The translations under genes and the position numbers were made by a program. A DNA stretch of 64,000 bases from DATDFB01 sp035276475 (GTDB lineage: Bacteria > Acidobacteriota > Thermoanaerobaculia > Gp7-AA8): contig DATELQ010000087.1 of NCBI GenBank assembly GCA_035276475.1, positions 1 through 64,000 on the forward strand, written 5' to 3'. The notes under the pieces are model-generated. The model was given only the letters and a program-made list of their open reading frames with translations. It was not told the origin of the DNA and made no database searches. Below, in pieces: positions 53,680 through 62,859 of this stretch (the stretch's first letter is position 1; each line of letters starts with the position of its first letter).

Positions 53680-53711
53680 GAACGCTACAGCGCCGTTGCG
53701 CTGTAGCGTTC
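53680..53711. terminator. 14-bp hairpin at the end of the S51-like gene
   Basis: GAACGCTACAGCGC (53680-53693) pairs perfectly with GCGCTGTAGCGTTC (53698-53711) across a 4-nt CGTT loop. It straddles the stop codon of the minus-strand peptidase gene. No T-run follows, so Rho-independent termination is uncertain. Confidence 0.55.
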
Positions 53712-54362
53712 CTCCATGGCGCGCTCGACGCGATAGGCGCTCCTGCCGCGGCGCGAGGTCACGATCTCCGCGACCTCGCGTCCGCTCCACAGCACCGCCA
53801 CGCCGTCCTCCGCCGCCCACCCGCTCGGCAGCGCTCCGCTGCCGACGAAGCGGCGGTAGGCGGCGCGGCGATCGCGCTCGCCGTCGTAGTGCGGGCAGAA
53901 GCTGCCGGGGAGGAAGCCGAGGCCGTCGTCGAGCGGGCGTAAGGGACGCCCGAACGAGTCGGTGAGGCTGTTTTCGAACCAGCAGTTCGCGCCGGCGCTG
54001 ACGCCGCAGAGGAGCGTGCCGTTCTCATACGCCTCTCTGAAGATTGCGTCGAGGCCGTGCACGCGCCAGACGGCGAGCATGTTCGCCGTGTTGCCGCCGC
54101 CGACGTAGACGACGTCGTGCCGCAATACGAAGGAGCGGAGATCGCGCACAGTGCGGTTGAAGAGCGCGAGCTGCGTGCCGTCCGGGAATGCGCGCTGGAA
54201 GCGGGTCATGTAGCGCGCGGCGTCGCCGTTCGCGGTGGGGACAAAGAGGACACGCGGCCGGCGCTTGCGCGTGAGCGAGAGGAGCCAGCGGTCGAGGCGC
54301 GGGTTGCGCGGCTCCATGAGGAAGCCGCCGCCACCCAAGGCGGCGATGAGAGTCGTGGTCAT
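53685..54362 (-). CDS. S51-like peptidase (peptidase E family)
   Basis: This 225-residue protein has the class I glutamine amidotransferase-like fold of peptidase E/cyanophycinase. The nucleophile is Ser122 in GTLLCGVSAGANCWFE. Family features are ALGGGGFLMEP at the start, VLFVPTANGD, YVGGGNTANMLAVWR and FCPHYDGERDRR, whose His may be catalytic. ATG 54362 fits the family start; a longer frame from 54422 does not. Substrates are likely Asp-containing dipeptides or a related peptide. Confidence 0.85.
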   Translation of the reverse strand: MTTTLIAALGGGGFLMEPRNPRLDRWLLSLTRKRRPRVLFVPTANGDAARYMTRFQRAFPDGTQLALFNRTVRDLRSFVLRHDVVYVGGGNTANMLAVWRVHGLDAIFREAYENGTLLCGVSAGANCWFENSLTDSFGRPLRPLDDGLGFLPGSFCPHYDGERDRRAAYRRFVGSGALPSGWAAEDGVAVLWSGREVAEIVTSRRGRSAYRVERAMEERYSATAL

Positions 54363-54448
54363 GCAGTGTCCGAATTGCTCAATTCCCGCAACTTTGCGAT
54401 ACTCAACGCGGGTTCTCTCCATACAGCAGGGACGAGCGGAGGTCAGTC

Positions 54449-54577
54449 ATGGCAACGAAGAAGGGCAGCAAGAAGACGTCTGCCGCAGCGAAGCATAAGC
54501 CGCCCGCGAAAACCGGTTCCAAGGATACCTACGCCAGCACCGTGAACGTTCATAAGCATAAGCCCAAGAAAAAGTAA
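54449..54577 (+). CDS. 42-residue KKGSKK peptide, candidate modified peptide
   Basis: This short gene has GGAGG 6 nt before its ATG. It encodes a very basic peptide starting MATKKGSKKTSAAAKHKPPA and ending VHKHKPKKK, with two His-Lys-Pro clusters. There is no signal peptide. It shares the KKGSKK core motif with the 71-residue peptide at 24031-24246. It lies 21 nt upstream of two tandem JmjC/cupin-type hydroxylase genes. This class hydroxylates His, Arg or similar residues of basic proteins, so the peptide is a plausible substrate. A small nucleic-acid-binding protein is an alternative. Confidence 0.6.
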   Translation: MATKKGSKKTSAAAKHKPPAKTGSKDTYASTVNVHKHKPKKK

Positions 54578-54598
54578 CGAACCGGCCGGGAGACCGGC

Positions 54599-55807
54599 AT
54601 GCCTGGCAATCGGAACGGGTCCGTGTCCCTGACCATCGAGCGTCTGCTGGAGCCTTTTTCGTTTCGGGCGTTTACCAACGCCTGGTATGAGAAAAAGCCC
54701 TTGCTGATCAAGCGGCGCTCGCCGGACTTCTACACGTCTCTCCTCACCCTCGACGACGTCAACGAGCAGATCGGACGGGGCCATTTTGCGGCGCCGGCGG
54801 TGCGCCTGGCGCGCAACGGCGACGAGGCCGACGCCAAGACCTTTACGTATCCCGACTCGTCGCCCAATTGCCATTGGTCGGATACGACCGTCGACAAAGA
54901 GCTGCTCTTCGCGAAGTTTTACGACGGCTACACGATCGTCCTCGTGGAGTTCGAGCAGCACTCCGCGGCCATGCTGCGCCTCCGCCATGACGTCGAGCGC
55001 GCCTTTCACTCGCCCGTCAGGACCCACATTTACATCACGCCGAGAAATGCCCAGGGGTTCAGTCCCCACTGGGATCCGACCAACGTCTTTATTCTGCAGT
55101 TCGCCGGCACCAAGGAGTGGATGATCTATGACTCGCCGGTGACGTTGCCGACGGAACGGCAAATGCTTCGCCGCGGAGAATGGACGAGGGTCGAGCCGAC
55201 TCTGACGGCGACGCTGGAGCCCGGCGATCTTCTCTACATCCCCCGCGGGTTCGTTCACGAGGCGCGCTCCGGCGATGCCGTGAGCGGCCACGTCACGCTG
55301 GAGATGCAGGCGCTCACCTGGGCCGATCTTCTGCGGCAAATCGCCGACAACGCCGACGTCGACCCGTGGCTGCACCGGCCGTTGCCGATCGATTATCGCG
55401 GCGTGGCCTCCAATGACGAGTTTCTCCGCCACGTCCATCAATTCTTCGACAATGCCGACCTTCCCGCGTACATCGAGCGAGTGCACGAGGACTTCGCCGA
55501 CGATCGCCTGCCCGACGCGACGGACCGTCTCGCCGATTACATCAAGCTGCCGCGGATGGGGGAGGGGAGCCGCCTGCGCATCAGAAGCGGCGTCTGTCAC
55601 GAGCTCACCATGGGCCGCAAGACGGTGCTGAAGTTCGATCGAAAGTCGCTCCAGTTTCCCGCCTCCGCCGCGCGCAGTCTTCGCTTCATGATGAAGGCGC
55701 GGGAATTCTCGGTGAGCGCCCTGCCGGGCAGCCGTAAATCCAATCTCGCCTTGTGCAGCACCCTGGTCCGCGAAGGGTTTCTCACCATTGCCGGAGCGCC
55801 GGCATGA
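54599..55807 (+). CDS. JmjC/cupin-type 2OG-Fe(II) hydroxylase 1
   Basis: This 402-residue protein is of the cupin_4/YcfD-NO66 type, which hydroxylates basic residues of ribosomal or other proteins. The iron ligands are His157-x-Asp159 (GFSPHWDPTNVF) and His220 (YIPRGFVHEARSG). The N-terminus TIERLLEPFSFRAFTNAW and the C-terminal winged-helix-like part (DRLADYIKLPRMGEGS) fit the family. It lies 21 nt after the basic peptide gene and overlaps the next hydroxylase gene by 4 nt (ATGA). The peptide or a ribosomal protein is the likely substrate. Confidence 0.88.
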   Translation: MPGNRNGSVSLTIERLLEPFSFRAFTNAWYEKKPLLIKRRSPDFYTSLLTLDDVNEQIGRGHFAAPAVRLARNGDEADAKTFTYPDSSPNCHWSDTTVDKELLFAKFYDGYTIVLVEFEQHSAAMLRLRHDVERAFHSPVRTHIYITPRNAQGFSPHWDPTNVFILQFAGTKEWMIYDSPVTLPTERQMLRRGEWTRVEPTLTATLEPGDLLYIPRGFVHEARSGDAVSGHVTLEMQALTWADLLRQIADNADVDPWLHRPLPIDYRGVASNDEFLRHVHQFFDNADLPAYIERVHEDFADDRLPDATDRLADYIKLPRMGEGSRLRIRSGVCHELTMGRKTVLKFDRKSLQFPASAARSLRFMMKAREFSVSALPGSRKSNLALCSTLVREGFLTIAGAPA

Positions 55808-56934
55808 CGCGCTTCACCGTGGAGCGCTTGCTGGAGCCCTTTTCGTTCTCGCAGTTCTGCGACGCGTATTTCGAAAAGCAGCCGTTGCTCATCAGGCGGC
55901 AGTTGCCGGCGCACTACGGCGACCTCCTCACCTTCGACGCGCTCAATGCCCACCTCGGCCAAGCGGCCATGCTGTCGACGGAGCTGCGGCTGGTCCGGAA
56001 CGGCGAATACCTCGCTGAATCCGACTTCTCCTGGCCCGATTCTTCCGACAATACCCGAGTCGCCGACAATGCCGCGGACAAGGAGACGCTCTTTGCGCGC
56101 TTTTACGAGGGCTACTCCATCGTCGTCAGCGCGTATGAGCGGCATTGTGCCTCGGTCCTTCACCTCTGCCACGACATGGAGCGCGTCTTTCACGCGCTGG
56201 CGATGACGTATGTGTTCCTGACACCGAGGAACGCGCAGGGATTCCGCGCGCATCGCGATGAGGAGGACACGTTCATCCTGCAGTTCGCCGGCACGAAGCA
56301 CTGGACCGTCTCCGACGGCTCCGGGAAGCCGATCATCTCGACGACGCTGGAGCCCGGCGATTTTCTATACCTGCCGGGCGGCTTCGTCCACGAGGCGCGC
56401 TCCGCCGATACAGTGAGCGGGCACATCACCCTCATCCTGGAACGATTCACATACGCCGATCTCTTGCGGCAGATCGCCGACAATGCCCACGCCAGTGCGT
56501 GGTTGCGCAAGTCGCTGCCGGCCGACGTCCGCAGCGGGAAGTCCAATGCCGCGTTCCTCCGCCACGTCCATCAGTTCTTCGACGAAGCCGATCTGCCGGC
56601 GTACGTCGAGCGGATGCACAGCGACTTCGCCGAAGACCGCCTTCCCGACTCCACGAACCGTCTCGCCGATTACGTGAAACTGCCGACCATCGGCGCGGCC
56701 AGCCGTTTCCGCAGGCGAAGCGGCTTCTGGCCGGAGCTCAAGAACGGCGGGGAGCAGGTCGTGCTGACGTTCCATCGGAAGGAGCTCGCCTTTCCGGTCG
56801 CCGCCGCGCAGAGCCTCCGCGTCATGATCGACGGCGGCGAATTCGTCGCGAGCGCATTGCCGGGCGATGGCGACGAGAATCTCGCCTTGTGCAGCACGCT
56901 CGTGCGCGAGGGTTTCCTCACCATCGTCGAGTGA
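55804..56934 (+). CDS. JmjC/cupin-type 2OG-Fe(II) hydroxylase 2
   Basis: This 376-residue paralogue of the preceding gene is a result of tandem duplication. The iron ligands are His150-x-Asp152 (GFRAHRDEEDTF) and His196 (LPGGFVHEARSA). Shared segments include VERLLEPFSFSQFCDAYFEK, QIADNAHASAWL and DRLPDSTNRLADYVKLP. It starts inside the stop of the first copy. It lacks the insertion after ILQFAGTK that the first has (LPTERQML region). Its 3' end is 6 nt from the convergent PknB-TolB gene. Confidence 0.88.
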   Translation: MTRFTVERLLEPFSFSQFCDAYFEKQPLLIRRQLPAHYGDLLTFDALNAHLGQAAMLSTELRLVRNGEYLAESDFSWPDSSDNTRVADNAADKETLFARFYEGYSIVVSAYERHCASVLHLCHDMERVFHALAMTYVFLTPRNAQGFRAHRDEEDTFILQFAGTKHWTVSDGSGKPIISTTLEPGDFLYLPGGFVHEARSADTVSGHITLILERFTYADLLRQIADNAHASAWLRKSLPADVRSGKSNAAFLRHVHQFFDEADLPAYVERMHSDFAEDRLPDSTNRLADYVKLPTIGAASRFRRRSGFWPELKNGGEQVVLTFHRKELAFPVAAAQSLRVMIDGGEFVASALPGDGDENLALCSTLVREGFLTIVE

Positions 56935-56940
56935 CGCCGC

Positions 56941-59637
56941 TCAATGCCTCGAGAATTGCGCGATCCAGATGTCGCTCTGCCGGCTCGTCGACTGCACGTA
57001 GAGAGTCCGCCCATCGCCTGACAGGCGCACCGCCCACGTCGCCCGCAGATCGATCTCTTCGCCCGGGATCTGCCGGAACGGCACGGTCGTCACGGCGCGG
57101 CTGCGAAGGTCGAGGATGTGGATGTCCTGGCGTCCGAAGTAGACGATCTTCCTGCCGTCGGCAGTCCACTGCGGCGAGGCGCCGTTGTCCGTCAATTTCT
57201 CGACCCGATGCGTGCGCAGCGTGTAGAGAATGACCGACATGTCGGCTCCGGTCTCCGCGGCGATGAATTGCCCGTCGGGCGACCACCGCGGGGAACTGAG
57301 GAGCACGGAGAGCGGCTCGAGCCGCTGTCCGGCAGGGCGGTCGAGATGGAGGAGTGCCGACGTCGTGATCGACTGCACGAGCAGCGTACGCCCATCCGGC
57401 GAAGGAACCGGCGTGAGGAGATTCTGGAAGCCCAGGCGTTTGGCTTCCGTCTCGTCGCTGACGCGCGTGAGGCCGCTGCCGTCCGCGTCGATTCTCCAGA
57501 TCCACCAGGCCTCGCTGTCGCGATTCGACATGAAATACAACGTCTTTCCGTCGGGTGACCAGCGAACGTCGCGGTCTTTGGCCGCATCGTCGGTCAATTG
57601 CCGAATGCGCTTCCCCTCGGTGTCCGCAATGAAAAGGTCTTCCTGCTTCCCGAGCCGCGAGGCCAGGGCGATGATCTTTCCGTCCGGCGACGGGTCGAAG
57701 TTGCGGATGCGCTGCGAGCCGCCGACGAGCTTGCGCGGCGCTCCGAGCGTTCCGGTATTCGCATCGAACGGCATGGCCAGCACGCGGTCCGATCCCGACA
57801 CCGCCGCAAAGGCCATCTCTCCCGATCTCGCAAACGTGAAGTGCCCGGCAGCGTGCGCGGGCAACGGCATCGATTCGGGCGGCGCGATCGGTGCGCCGGA
57901 GTTCTCGTCCATCGCCACGCGCCACAGATTCATCGTTCCGTCGGCGTCGCTGCCGTAATACAGATACTTGCCGTCCGGTGACCACACCGGGTTCCATTGC
58001 AGCGCAGCGTCCGAGGTGACGCGCACGACGCTCTTCTTCGGCTCGGCGGCGTGCGGGTCGATCGTCCAGAGGTCGCGTTGCCCGGACAATGACGAGAGAC
58101 CCCAGAAGGCGATGCGTTTTCCGTTCGGCGACCAGTTCGGCTGCACGCCGTCGCTCCGCCAGCCGAAATCCGCCCCCCCCTTTTGCGGCTGCACGAGGGG
58201 GCGCGTTGCGCCGGTGCGCACGTCCGCCAGCCACAGCTCGCTCGTTCTTGCGCGATTCTCGGGTTGCGTCTCGACCGGCTCCGTTGCGAAGACGATTTGC
58301 GTTCCGTCCGGCGACCAGGCGGGGTTGTGTCCGAAGTTCGTCAAGCGCTTCGGCGACTCGCCCGTCGCCCCCATGACGAAGATGCCGCCGCCGTCGCGCT
58401 CGGACCGGAACGCGATCTGCGCGCCGTCGGGAGAGAACGCCGGCTCGGAGTCGTCGTCGGCGTAGTCGGCGGTGATGTCGGTGGGCTCGTGACCATCGAC
58501 GCGCTGCACGTAAATGTCGCGGTTGCCCGACTCGGCCGAGACGTACGCGAAGGTCCTTCCGTCCGGCGCGAGCGTCGGAAAGAGCTCCAGTCCGTCGGCG
58601 CTCGTCAGCTGACGGAACGTGCGTACGGTCTGCGGCGGGGCCGGATGCCGCATCCCCAAAAGCACGAAGCCGACGCCGCTCGCGGCGAGCAGCCCCGCCA
58701 GCGCGAAGATCGCCGCGCGCGGCGTCGCGTACCACTTCTTCGCTTTGACGGTCAGGCTTCTCGTCACGACGGACTTGGCCATGTCGGGAAGCGTTCGCAG
58801 TTGGAAGGCGAGATCGTGCGCCGACTGGAAGCGCTCGTTCGGATTTTTCTCCAGGCAATGCGTGATCGTCGCCGCGCATGAGGGCGAGAGCGCCGGCGCC
58901 AGCGACTCCAGCGGCTCCGGCTCGTCCATCAGCACCGCGTGCATCGTCTCCACCGCCGAGGACCGCTCGAAGGCCGGCTGGCCGGTGATCATCTCGTAGA
59001 GCACGGAGCCGAGGGAGAAGAGGTCCGTGCGGTGATCGATCGGCGCGGCGCGCACCTGTTCGGGCGACATGTAGCCGGGCGTGCCGACGACGAGGCCGGC
59101 CGAGGTGAGGTGCCGCGACGTCTGGTTCTTGTCGTTGATGTCGCTTGCGTCCGGCGCCAGCTTCGCTAGCCCGAAGTCGAGGATCTTCACGCGGCGGTCG
59201 TGCGTGACGAAGACGTTCTCCGGCTTGAGATCGCGGTGGATGATCCCCTTGCCATGGGCGACGGCGAGCGCCGAGGCGATCTGCATCGCGTAGTCGATCG
59301 CCTTCCGGATCGGAATCGTCGCCGGCTTCGCCGCGTCGAGCGTGGCGCGCAGCGTCTCTCCTTCGAGCAGCTCCATGACGATGTACGGCGCGCCGTCGAC
59401 GTTGCCGACGTCGAAGATGGTCACGAGCCCCGGATGGTTCAGCGCGCCCGCGGCGCGCGCCTCCTGCTCGAAGCGCTTGAGCCGCTCGTCCCCCGCCGCG
59501 AACTCGGGGAGGACTTTGATGGCCACGTCACGGCCGATGCGGCGGTCGCGGGCGCGCCACACATCGCCCATCCCGCCCGACCCGATGTGAGCGATCACCT
59601 CGTATGGCCCGAGGGACGTGCCTTTCGCGATGCCCAT
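56941..59637 (-). CDS. PknB-type Ser/Thr kinase with TolB-like propeller (copy 2)
   Basis: This 898-residue paralogue of the protein at 24309-27011 has the same order. A kinase (GSGGMGDVWRARD, VAIKVLPEFAAGD, HRDLKPENVF, LDFGLAKL, GTPGYMSPEQ) spans residues 10-275. A membrane span follows near residue 310 (AAIFALAGLLAASGVGFVLL), then the TolB/PD40 propeller (FSPDGAQIAFRSERDGGG, WSPDGKYLYYGSDADG). It is convergent with the hydroxylase pair. The ATG at 59637 fits the family start. As in the first locus, it sits beside a KKGSKK peptide and a 2OG-type enzyme. Confidence 0.9.
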   Translation of the reverse strand: MGIAKGTSLGPYEVIAHIGSGGMGDVWRARDRRIGRDVAIKVLPEFAAGDERLKRFEQEARAAGALNHPGLVTIFDVGNVDGAPYIVMELLEGETLRATLDAAKPATIPIRKAIDYAMQIASALAVAHGKGIIHRDLKPENVFVTHDRRVKILDFGLAKLAPDASDINDKNQTSRHLTSAGLVVGTPGYMSPEQVRAAPIDHRTDLFSLGSVLYEMITGQPAFERSSAVETMHAVLMDEPEPLESLAPALSPSCAATITHCLEKNPNERFQSAHDLAFQLRTLPDMAKSVVTRSLTVKAKKWYATPRAAIFALAGLLAASGVGFVLLGMRHPAPPQTVRTFRQLTSADGLELFPTLAPDGRTFAYVSAESGNRDIYVQRVDGHEPTDITADYADDDSEPAFSPDGAQIAFRSERDGGGIFVMGATGESPKRLTNFGHNPAWSPDGTQIVFATEPVETQPENRARTSELWLADVRTGATRPLVQPQKGGADFGWRSDGVQPNWSPNGKRIAFWGLSSLSGQRDLWTIDPHAAEPKKSVVRVTSDAALQWNPVWSPDGKYLYYGSDADGTMNLWRVAMDENSGAPIAPPESMPLPAHAAGHFTFARSGEMAFAAVSGSDRVLAMPFDANTGTLGAPRKLVGGSQRIRNFDPSPDGKIIALASRLGKQEDLFIADTEGKRIRQLTDDAAKDRDVRWSPDGKTLYFMSNRDSEAWWIWRIDADGSGLTRVSDETEAKRLGFQNLLTPVPSPDGRTLLVQSITTSALLHLDRPAGQRLEPLSVLLSSPRWSPDGQFIAAETGADMSVILYTLRTHRVEKLTDNGASPQWTADGRKIVYFGRQDIHILDLRSRAVTTVPFRQIPGEEIDLRATWAVRLSGDGRTLYVQSTSRQSDIWIAQFSRH

Positions 59638-59697
59638 GAAGTGCCGAAGTCTTCAGGATTATGCAGGAATCTTCAGCGCGCTGCTGGCGTGCAGCCG

Positions 59698-61296
59698 CTA
59701 CGCGTGCACGCCCGGCGCCTCGCGGCCGGTCCGCTCGACGTACTCGCCGTACGTGCCGCCGTAGAGCGTGGGGCGCTCATCGAGCTCCAGCACCCGGTTG
59801 GCCAGGCCGCGCAGGAACGTGCGGTCGTGCGAGACGAAGAGCATCGTCCCCTCGAAATCTTTCAGCGCCTCGATCAACATCTCTTTCGTGGCCACGTCGA
59901 GGTGGTTCGTCGGCTCGTCGAGGACGAGGAAGTTCGGCGGATCGAGAAGCATCCGGGCCATCACCAGGCGCGACTTCTCGCCTCCGGAGAGCGAGCGGAT
60001 GCGTTTCTCGACGTCGTCGCCGGAGAACTGGAACGCGCCGAGGAGATTGCGCAGGATGCCGACGCCCTCGAGCGGGAAGTCCTTTTGGATCTGCTCCCAC
60101 ACCGTGAGCTCGGGATCGAGCAGATCGAGCGACTGCTGGGCGAAGTAGCCCAGGGTCAGGCTGGCGCCGAGCTTCACCGTGCCGCCGTCCGGCGGCAGCG
60201 CACCGGCGACCATCTTCAGCAGCGTCGACTTGCCGGCGCCGTTCTTTCCCATCACGCACCAGCGCTCGCCGCGGCGCACCTGGAAGTCGAAGTCGTCGTA
60301 AATGCGCTTCGCGCCGAAGGCCTTCCTGACGCCGGAGAGCGTGGCCACGTCGTCGCCGGAGCGCGGCGGTTTGCGGAAGTCGAACTTCATGGCCCGGCGC
60401 TTCTTGGGCGGCTCGATGCGCTCCTGCTTGTCGAGCATCTTGATGCGGCTCTGCACCTGCGCGGCCTTTGCGGCGTGCGCGGTGAAGCGCTCGATGAAGC
60501 GCTGCTCCTTGGCCAGCTTGGCCTGCTGCCGCGCGTAGGCGGCCTCCTGGTTGCTCTCGCGGAGCTCACGCTCGCGGACGTAGAAGTCGTAGTCGCCGCT
60601 GTAGGTGAGGATGTCGCCGTCGTCGATCTCGACGATTTTCGTGACGACGCGGTTCATGAAGTCGCGGTCGTGCGAGGTCATGAGGATGGTCGCGGCGGAG
60701 TTGCGGAGGAAGCGCTCCAACCAGAGGATGGACTCGATGTCGAGGTGGTTGGTCGGCTCGTCGAGGAGCAGCACGTCGAAGTTGCCGAGGAGGATGCGGG
60801 CCATGGAGACGCGCATCTTCCAGCCGCCGGACAGCGCGCCGGCGTCGCCGTCGATCTGGGCGTCGTCGAAGCCGAGGCCGTGGAGGACAGTGCGGGCGCG
60901 GGCCTCGAGCTCGTAGCCGCCGAGGTGCTGATACTCCTCCTGCACCTCGCCGTAGCGCGCCAGGGCGGCGTCGTCGTGCAGGTTCTGCTCGAGCTCGAGG
61001 AGCTCGTGATGCAGATCGCCGAGGCGGCCGCTGCCGGCGATGGCCTCGTCGAGCACCGGCCGGCCGCGCATCTCGTCGACCTCCTGCCGGAAGTAGCCGA
61101 CGGAGATCTTCTTCGGCACGGTGACGGCGCCGTCGTCCACCGTCTCCTCGCCCGCGATCATGCGAAAGAGCGTGGTCTTGCCGGAGCCGTTCGGCCCGAC
61201 GAGGCCGGCGCGCTCCCCCGGATTGAGCTGGAAGGAGGCGTCGACGAAGACGACCTGACGGCCATACTGCTTGCTGACGCTGGCGAAGGAGATCAT
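59698..61296 (-). CDS. ABC-F family ATPase
   Basis: This 532-residue soluble protein has two ABC ATPase domains and a linker, with no membrane part. Domain 1 has Walker A GPNGSGKT (34-41), signature LSGGWKMRV and LLLDEPTNHLD. Domain 2 has GKNGAGKST, LSGGEKSRL and LVLDEPTNHLD. The linker holds a helical, Arg/Lys-rich segment (ERELRESNQEAAYARQQAK). ABC-F proteins act on ribosomes, in elongation or antibiotic protection. Which subtype cannot be said. The longer upstream frame is not supported; MISFASVSKQYG is the start. Confidence 0.92.
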   Translation of the reverse strand: MISFASVSKQYGRQVVFVDASFQLNPGERAGLVGPNGSGKTTLFRMIAGEETVDDGAVTVPKKISVGYFRQEVDEMRGRPVLDEAIAGSGRLGDLHHELLELEQNLHDDAALARYGEVQEEYQHLGGYELEARARTVLHGLGFDDAQIDGDAGALSGGWKMRVSMARILLGNFDVLLLDEPTNHLDIESILWLERFLRNSAATILMTSHDRDFMNRVVTKIVEIDDGDILTYSGDYDFYVRERELRESNQEAAYARQQAKLAKEQRFIERFTAHAAKAAQVQSRIKMLDKQERIEPPKKRRAMKFDFRKPPRSGDDVATLSGVRKAFGAKRIYDDFDFQVRRGERWCVMGKNGAGKSTLLKMVAGALPPDGGTVKLGASLTLGYFAQQSLDLLDPELTVWEQIQKDFPLEGVGILRNLLGAFQFSGDDVEKRIRSLSGGEKSRLVMARMLLDPPNFLVLDEPTNHLDVATKEMLIEALKDFEGTMLFVSHDRTFLRGLANRVLELDERPTLYGGTYGEYVERTGREAPGVHA

Positions 61297-61395
61297 GGAA
61301 GAGGCGACAACAGGGGAGGGGAGGCGGATGTTCCGAGCGGCCGGCATCGCTGAAAATCTCACGCTTGTGTCTCTCCAATTTATGGAGGAGGTCGT

Positions 61396-62229
61396 ATGAA
61401 ACGCCGGGTGAGCGCAGTGGTCTTGGTCTTACTTTTGGCCACGCTGTCGGGGTTCGGCCGTGAATTGGACGTGACGCCGCGCCTGCAAGAGACCTACGTG
61501 TGGTGCTGGATTGCCGTCGGTCAGATGCTGTTCGAGTATTACGACGTCCCGAACGTGAATCCCGCCGGTGATTACCAATGCGGGATCGTAGGGCTGTTAG
61601 CGGTCGGCACTTGGCGCCAGGATTGCGCGTACCGGTGTCAGAACTGCACCGTTCCAGCAGGAAGCGCGAATGGTGTGGTGCGGATGGTCGAAGATTATCC
61701 GGCGCGGGTCGCGGCCGTCGGCGGCGAGGCCGTGCCCAGGCTCGCCGCGACGTATTTGCACAACTCGTTGTCGCGTACGGCCGTCGAACGGGAAATCGAT
61801 GCGGGACGTCCGTTCATCGCCGGAATCTCGCCTGGTGGCCGGCCGGCGCCGTGGGCCAGCTCGCAGCATGTCGCGTTGGTCGTCGGTTACCGAAACGATG
61901 ATCAAGGGACGTTTCTTCTTCTCGTCAATGATCCGTATCCATTCACGGCGCAAAACCCATATCTCGCCGCTGGTGCGTTCCGCAGCGGAGGCGGTGCCTA
62001 CTGGGTGCCGATCGACGCGTTCGTCAATGGGCTGAACTGGCGTGAAACGATTCTCGTTCGTCGAAACGGTACGATCGAGCCGGTCCGGAGAGGGACTCGC
62101 TGCTGTTTCGTGGGACCGTACGGTGGGGATTCCTGTCCGCTGAATCTCTCCGGTCCGTTGCCGCTCGGCTCTCCGTGCACGTGTAGCTATTCGAATGTCT
62201 GGTTCTCTGGACGCGTCTGTAATCCTTAG
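61396..62229 (+). CDS. Secreted papain-like cysteine protease
   Basis: This 277-residue protein has a signal peptide (MKRRVSAVVLVLLLATLSG). The active-site pattern is a Cys in QETYVWCWIAVGQMLFEYY (Cys37), His158 (SSQHVALVVGYRNDDQG) and Asn178 (LVNDPYPF), which fits C39-like/C70-like papain-fold proteases. A Cys-rich middle and tail (YRCQNCTVP, RCCFVGPYGGDSC, CTCSYSNVW) suggest disulfides. Codon and base use look less GC-rich than the neighbours, a possible sign of transfer. It stands alone. Substrate unknown. Confidence 0.8.
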   Translation: MKRRVSAVVLVLLLATLSGFGRELDVTPRLQETYVWCWIAVGQMLFEYYDVPNVNPAGDYQCGIVGLLAVGTWRQDCAYRCQNCTVPAGSANGVVRMVEDYPARVAAVGGEAVPRLAATYLHNSLSRTAVEREIDAGRPFIAGISPGGRPAPWASSQHVALVVGYRNDDQGTFLLLVNDPYPFTAQNPYLAAGAFRSGGGAYWVPIDAFVNGLNWRETILVRRNGTIEPVRRGTRCCFVGPYGGDSCPLNLSGPLPLGSPCTCSYSNVWFSGRVCNP

Positions 62230-62239
62230 AGCATTTCGC

Positions 62240-62803
62240 TTACTTCCGCCGCGTCATGCGCAGCTCGATGACCATCCGCTCGTTGCCCTTCTCGTCGATC
62301 GCGTAGTGCCGGTGGTAGAGCACCTTCCCACCCTCCTCGAGGTGCGCGCGGGCCACGTTGCGGCGGCCGGGACGGTCGGGATCGAGCGACGTCGCCCACA
62401 GCACGATGGTCTTGCCGTCGAACGTCCCGTCGCTCTGGCGGATCGACATCGTCACCTGGTCGGAGTCGTACCAGAACGTGGTGAACTTGTTCGTCTTCGG
62501 GTCGAAGCCGGAGACGCCGGTGCCGGTGCTCTTCGGCTTCCCCTTGTCGTCGAGCCAGGTGAACTCGGACTGCAGGAAGTGGCCGTCGTGAACCATCTTC
62601 TGCGTGCACGTGCCGCGCGTTCTTGTCGGAGCGCCCTCCCTCGGGAAGAACGTTTTGACGACGTCCCACTTGCCGGCCATCTGCGCCAGGAGCGCCTGCC
62701 CCGCGCCCGGCTTGGCGTGCGGCTCGTACGCGGCCTGCGTCTGCTGCGCGGAGGCGCCGGCGGCGGCGATCAGAAGGGTGGCGGCGGCGATCCAAGCTTT
62801 CAT
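62240..62803 (-). CDS. DUF1579-like secreted protein
   Basis: This 187-residue protein has a signal peptide (MKAWIAAATLLIAAAGASA). The rest matches the DUF1579 lipocalin-like pattern: LLAQMAGKWDVVKTFFP, HDGHFLQSEF, GVSGFDPKTNKFTTFWYDS and RMVIELRMTRR at the end. The function of this family is unknown. It is divergent from the ECF sigma factor gene. Confidence 0.78.
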   Translation of the reverse strand: MKAWIAAATLLIAAAGASAQQTQAAYEPHAKPGAGQALLAQMAGKWDVVKTFFPREGAPTRTRGTCTQKMVHDGHFLQSEFTWLDDKGKPKSTGTGVSGFDPKTNKFTTFWYDSDQVTMSIRQSDGTFDGKTIVLWATSLDPDRPGRRNVARAHLEEGGKVLYHRHYAIDEKGNERMVIELRMTRRK

Positions 62804-62859
62804 GGGCGCAATTTAACATCCGAGGGAAGAGAATCGCCGCGCTCGCGTCTAATACGTCG

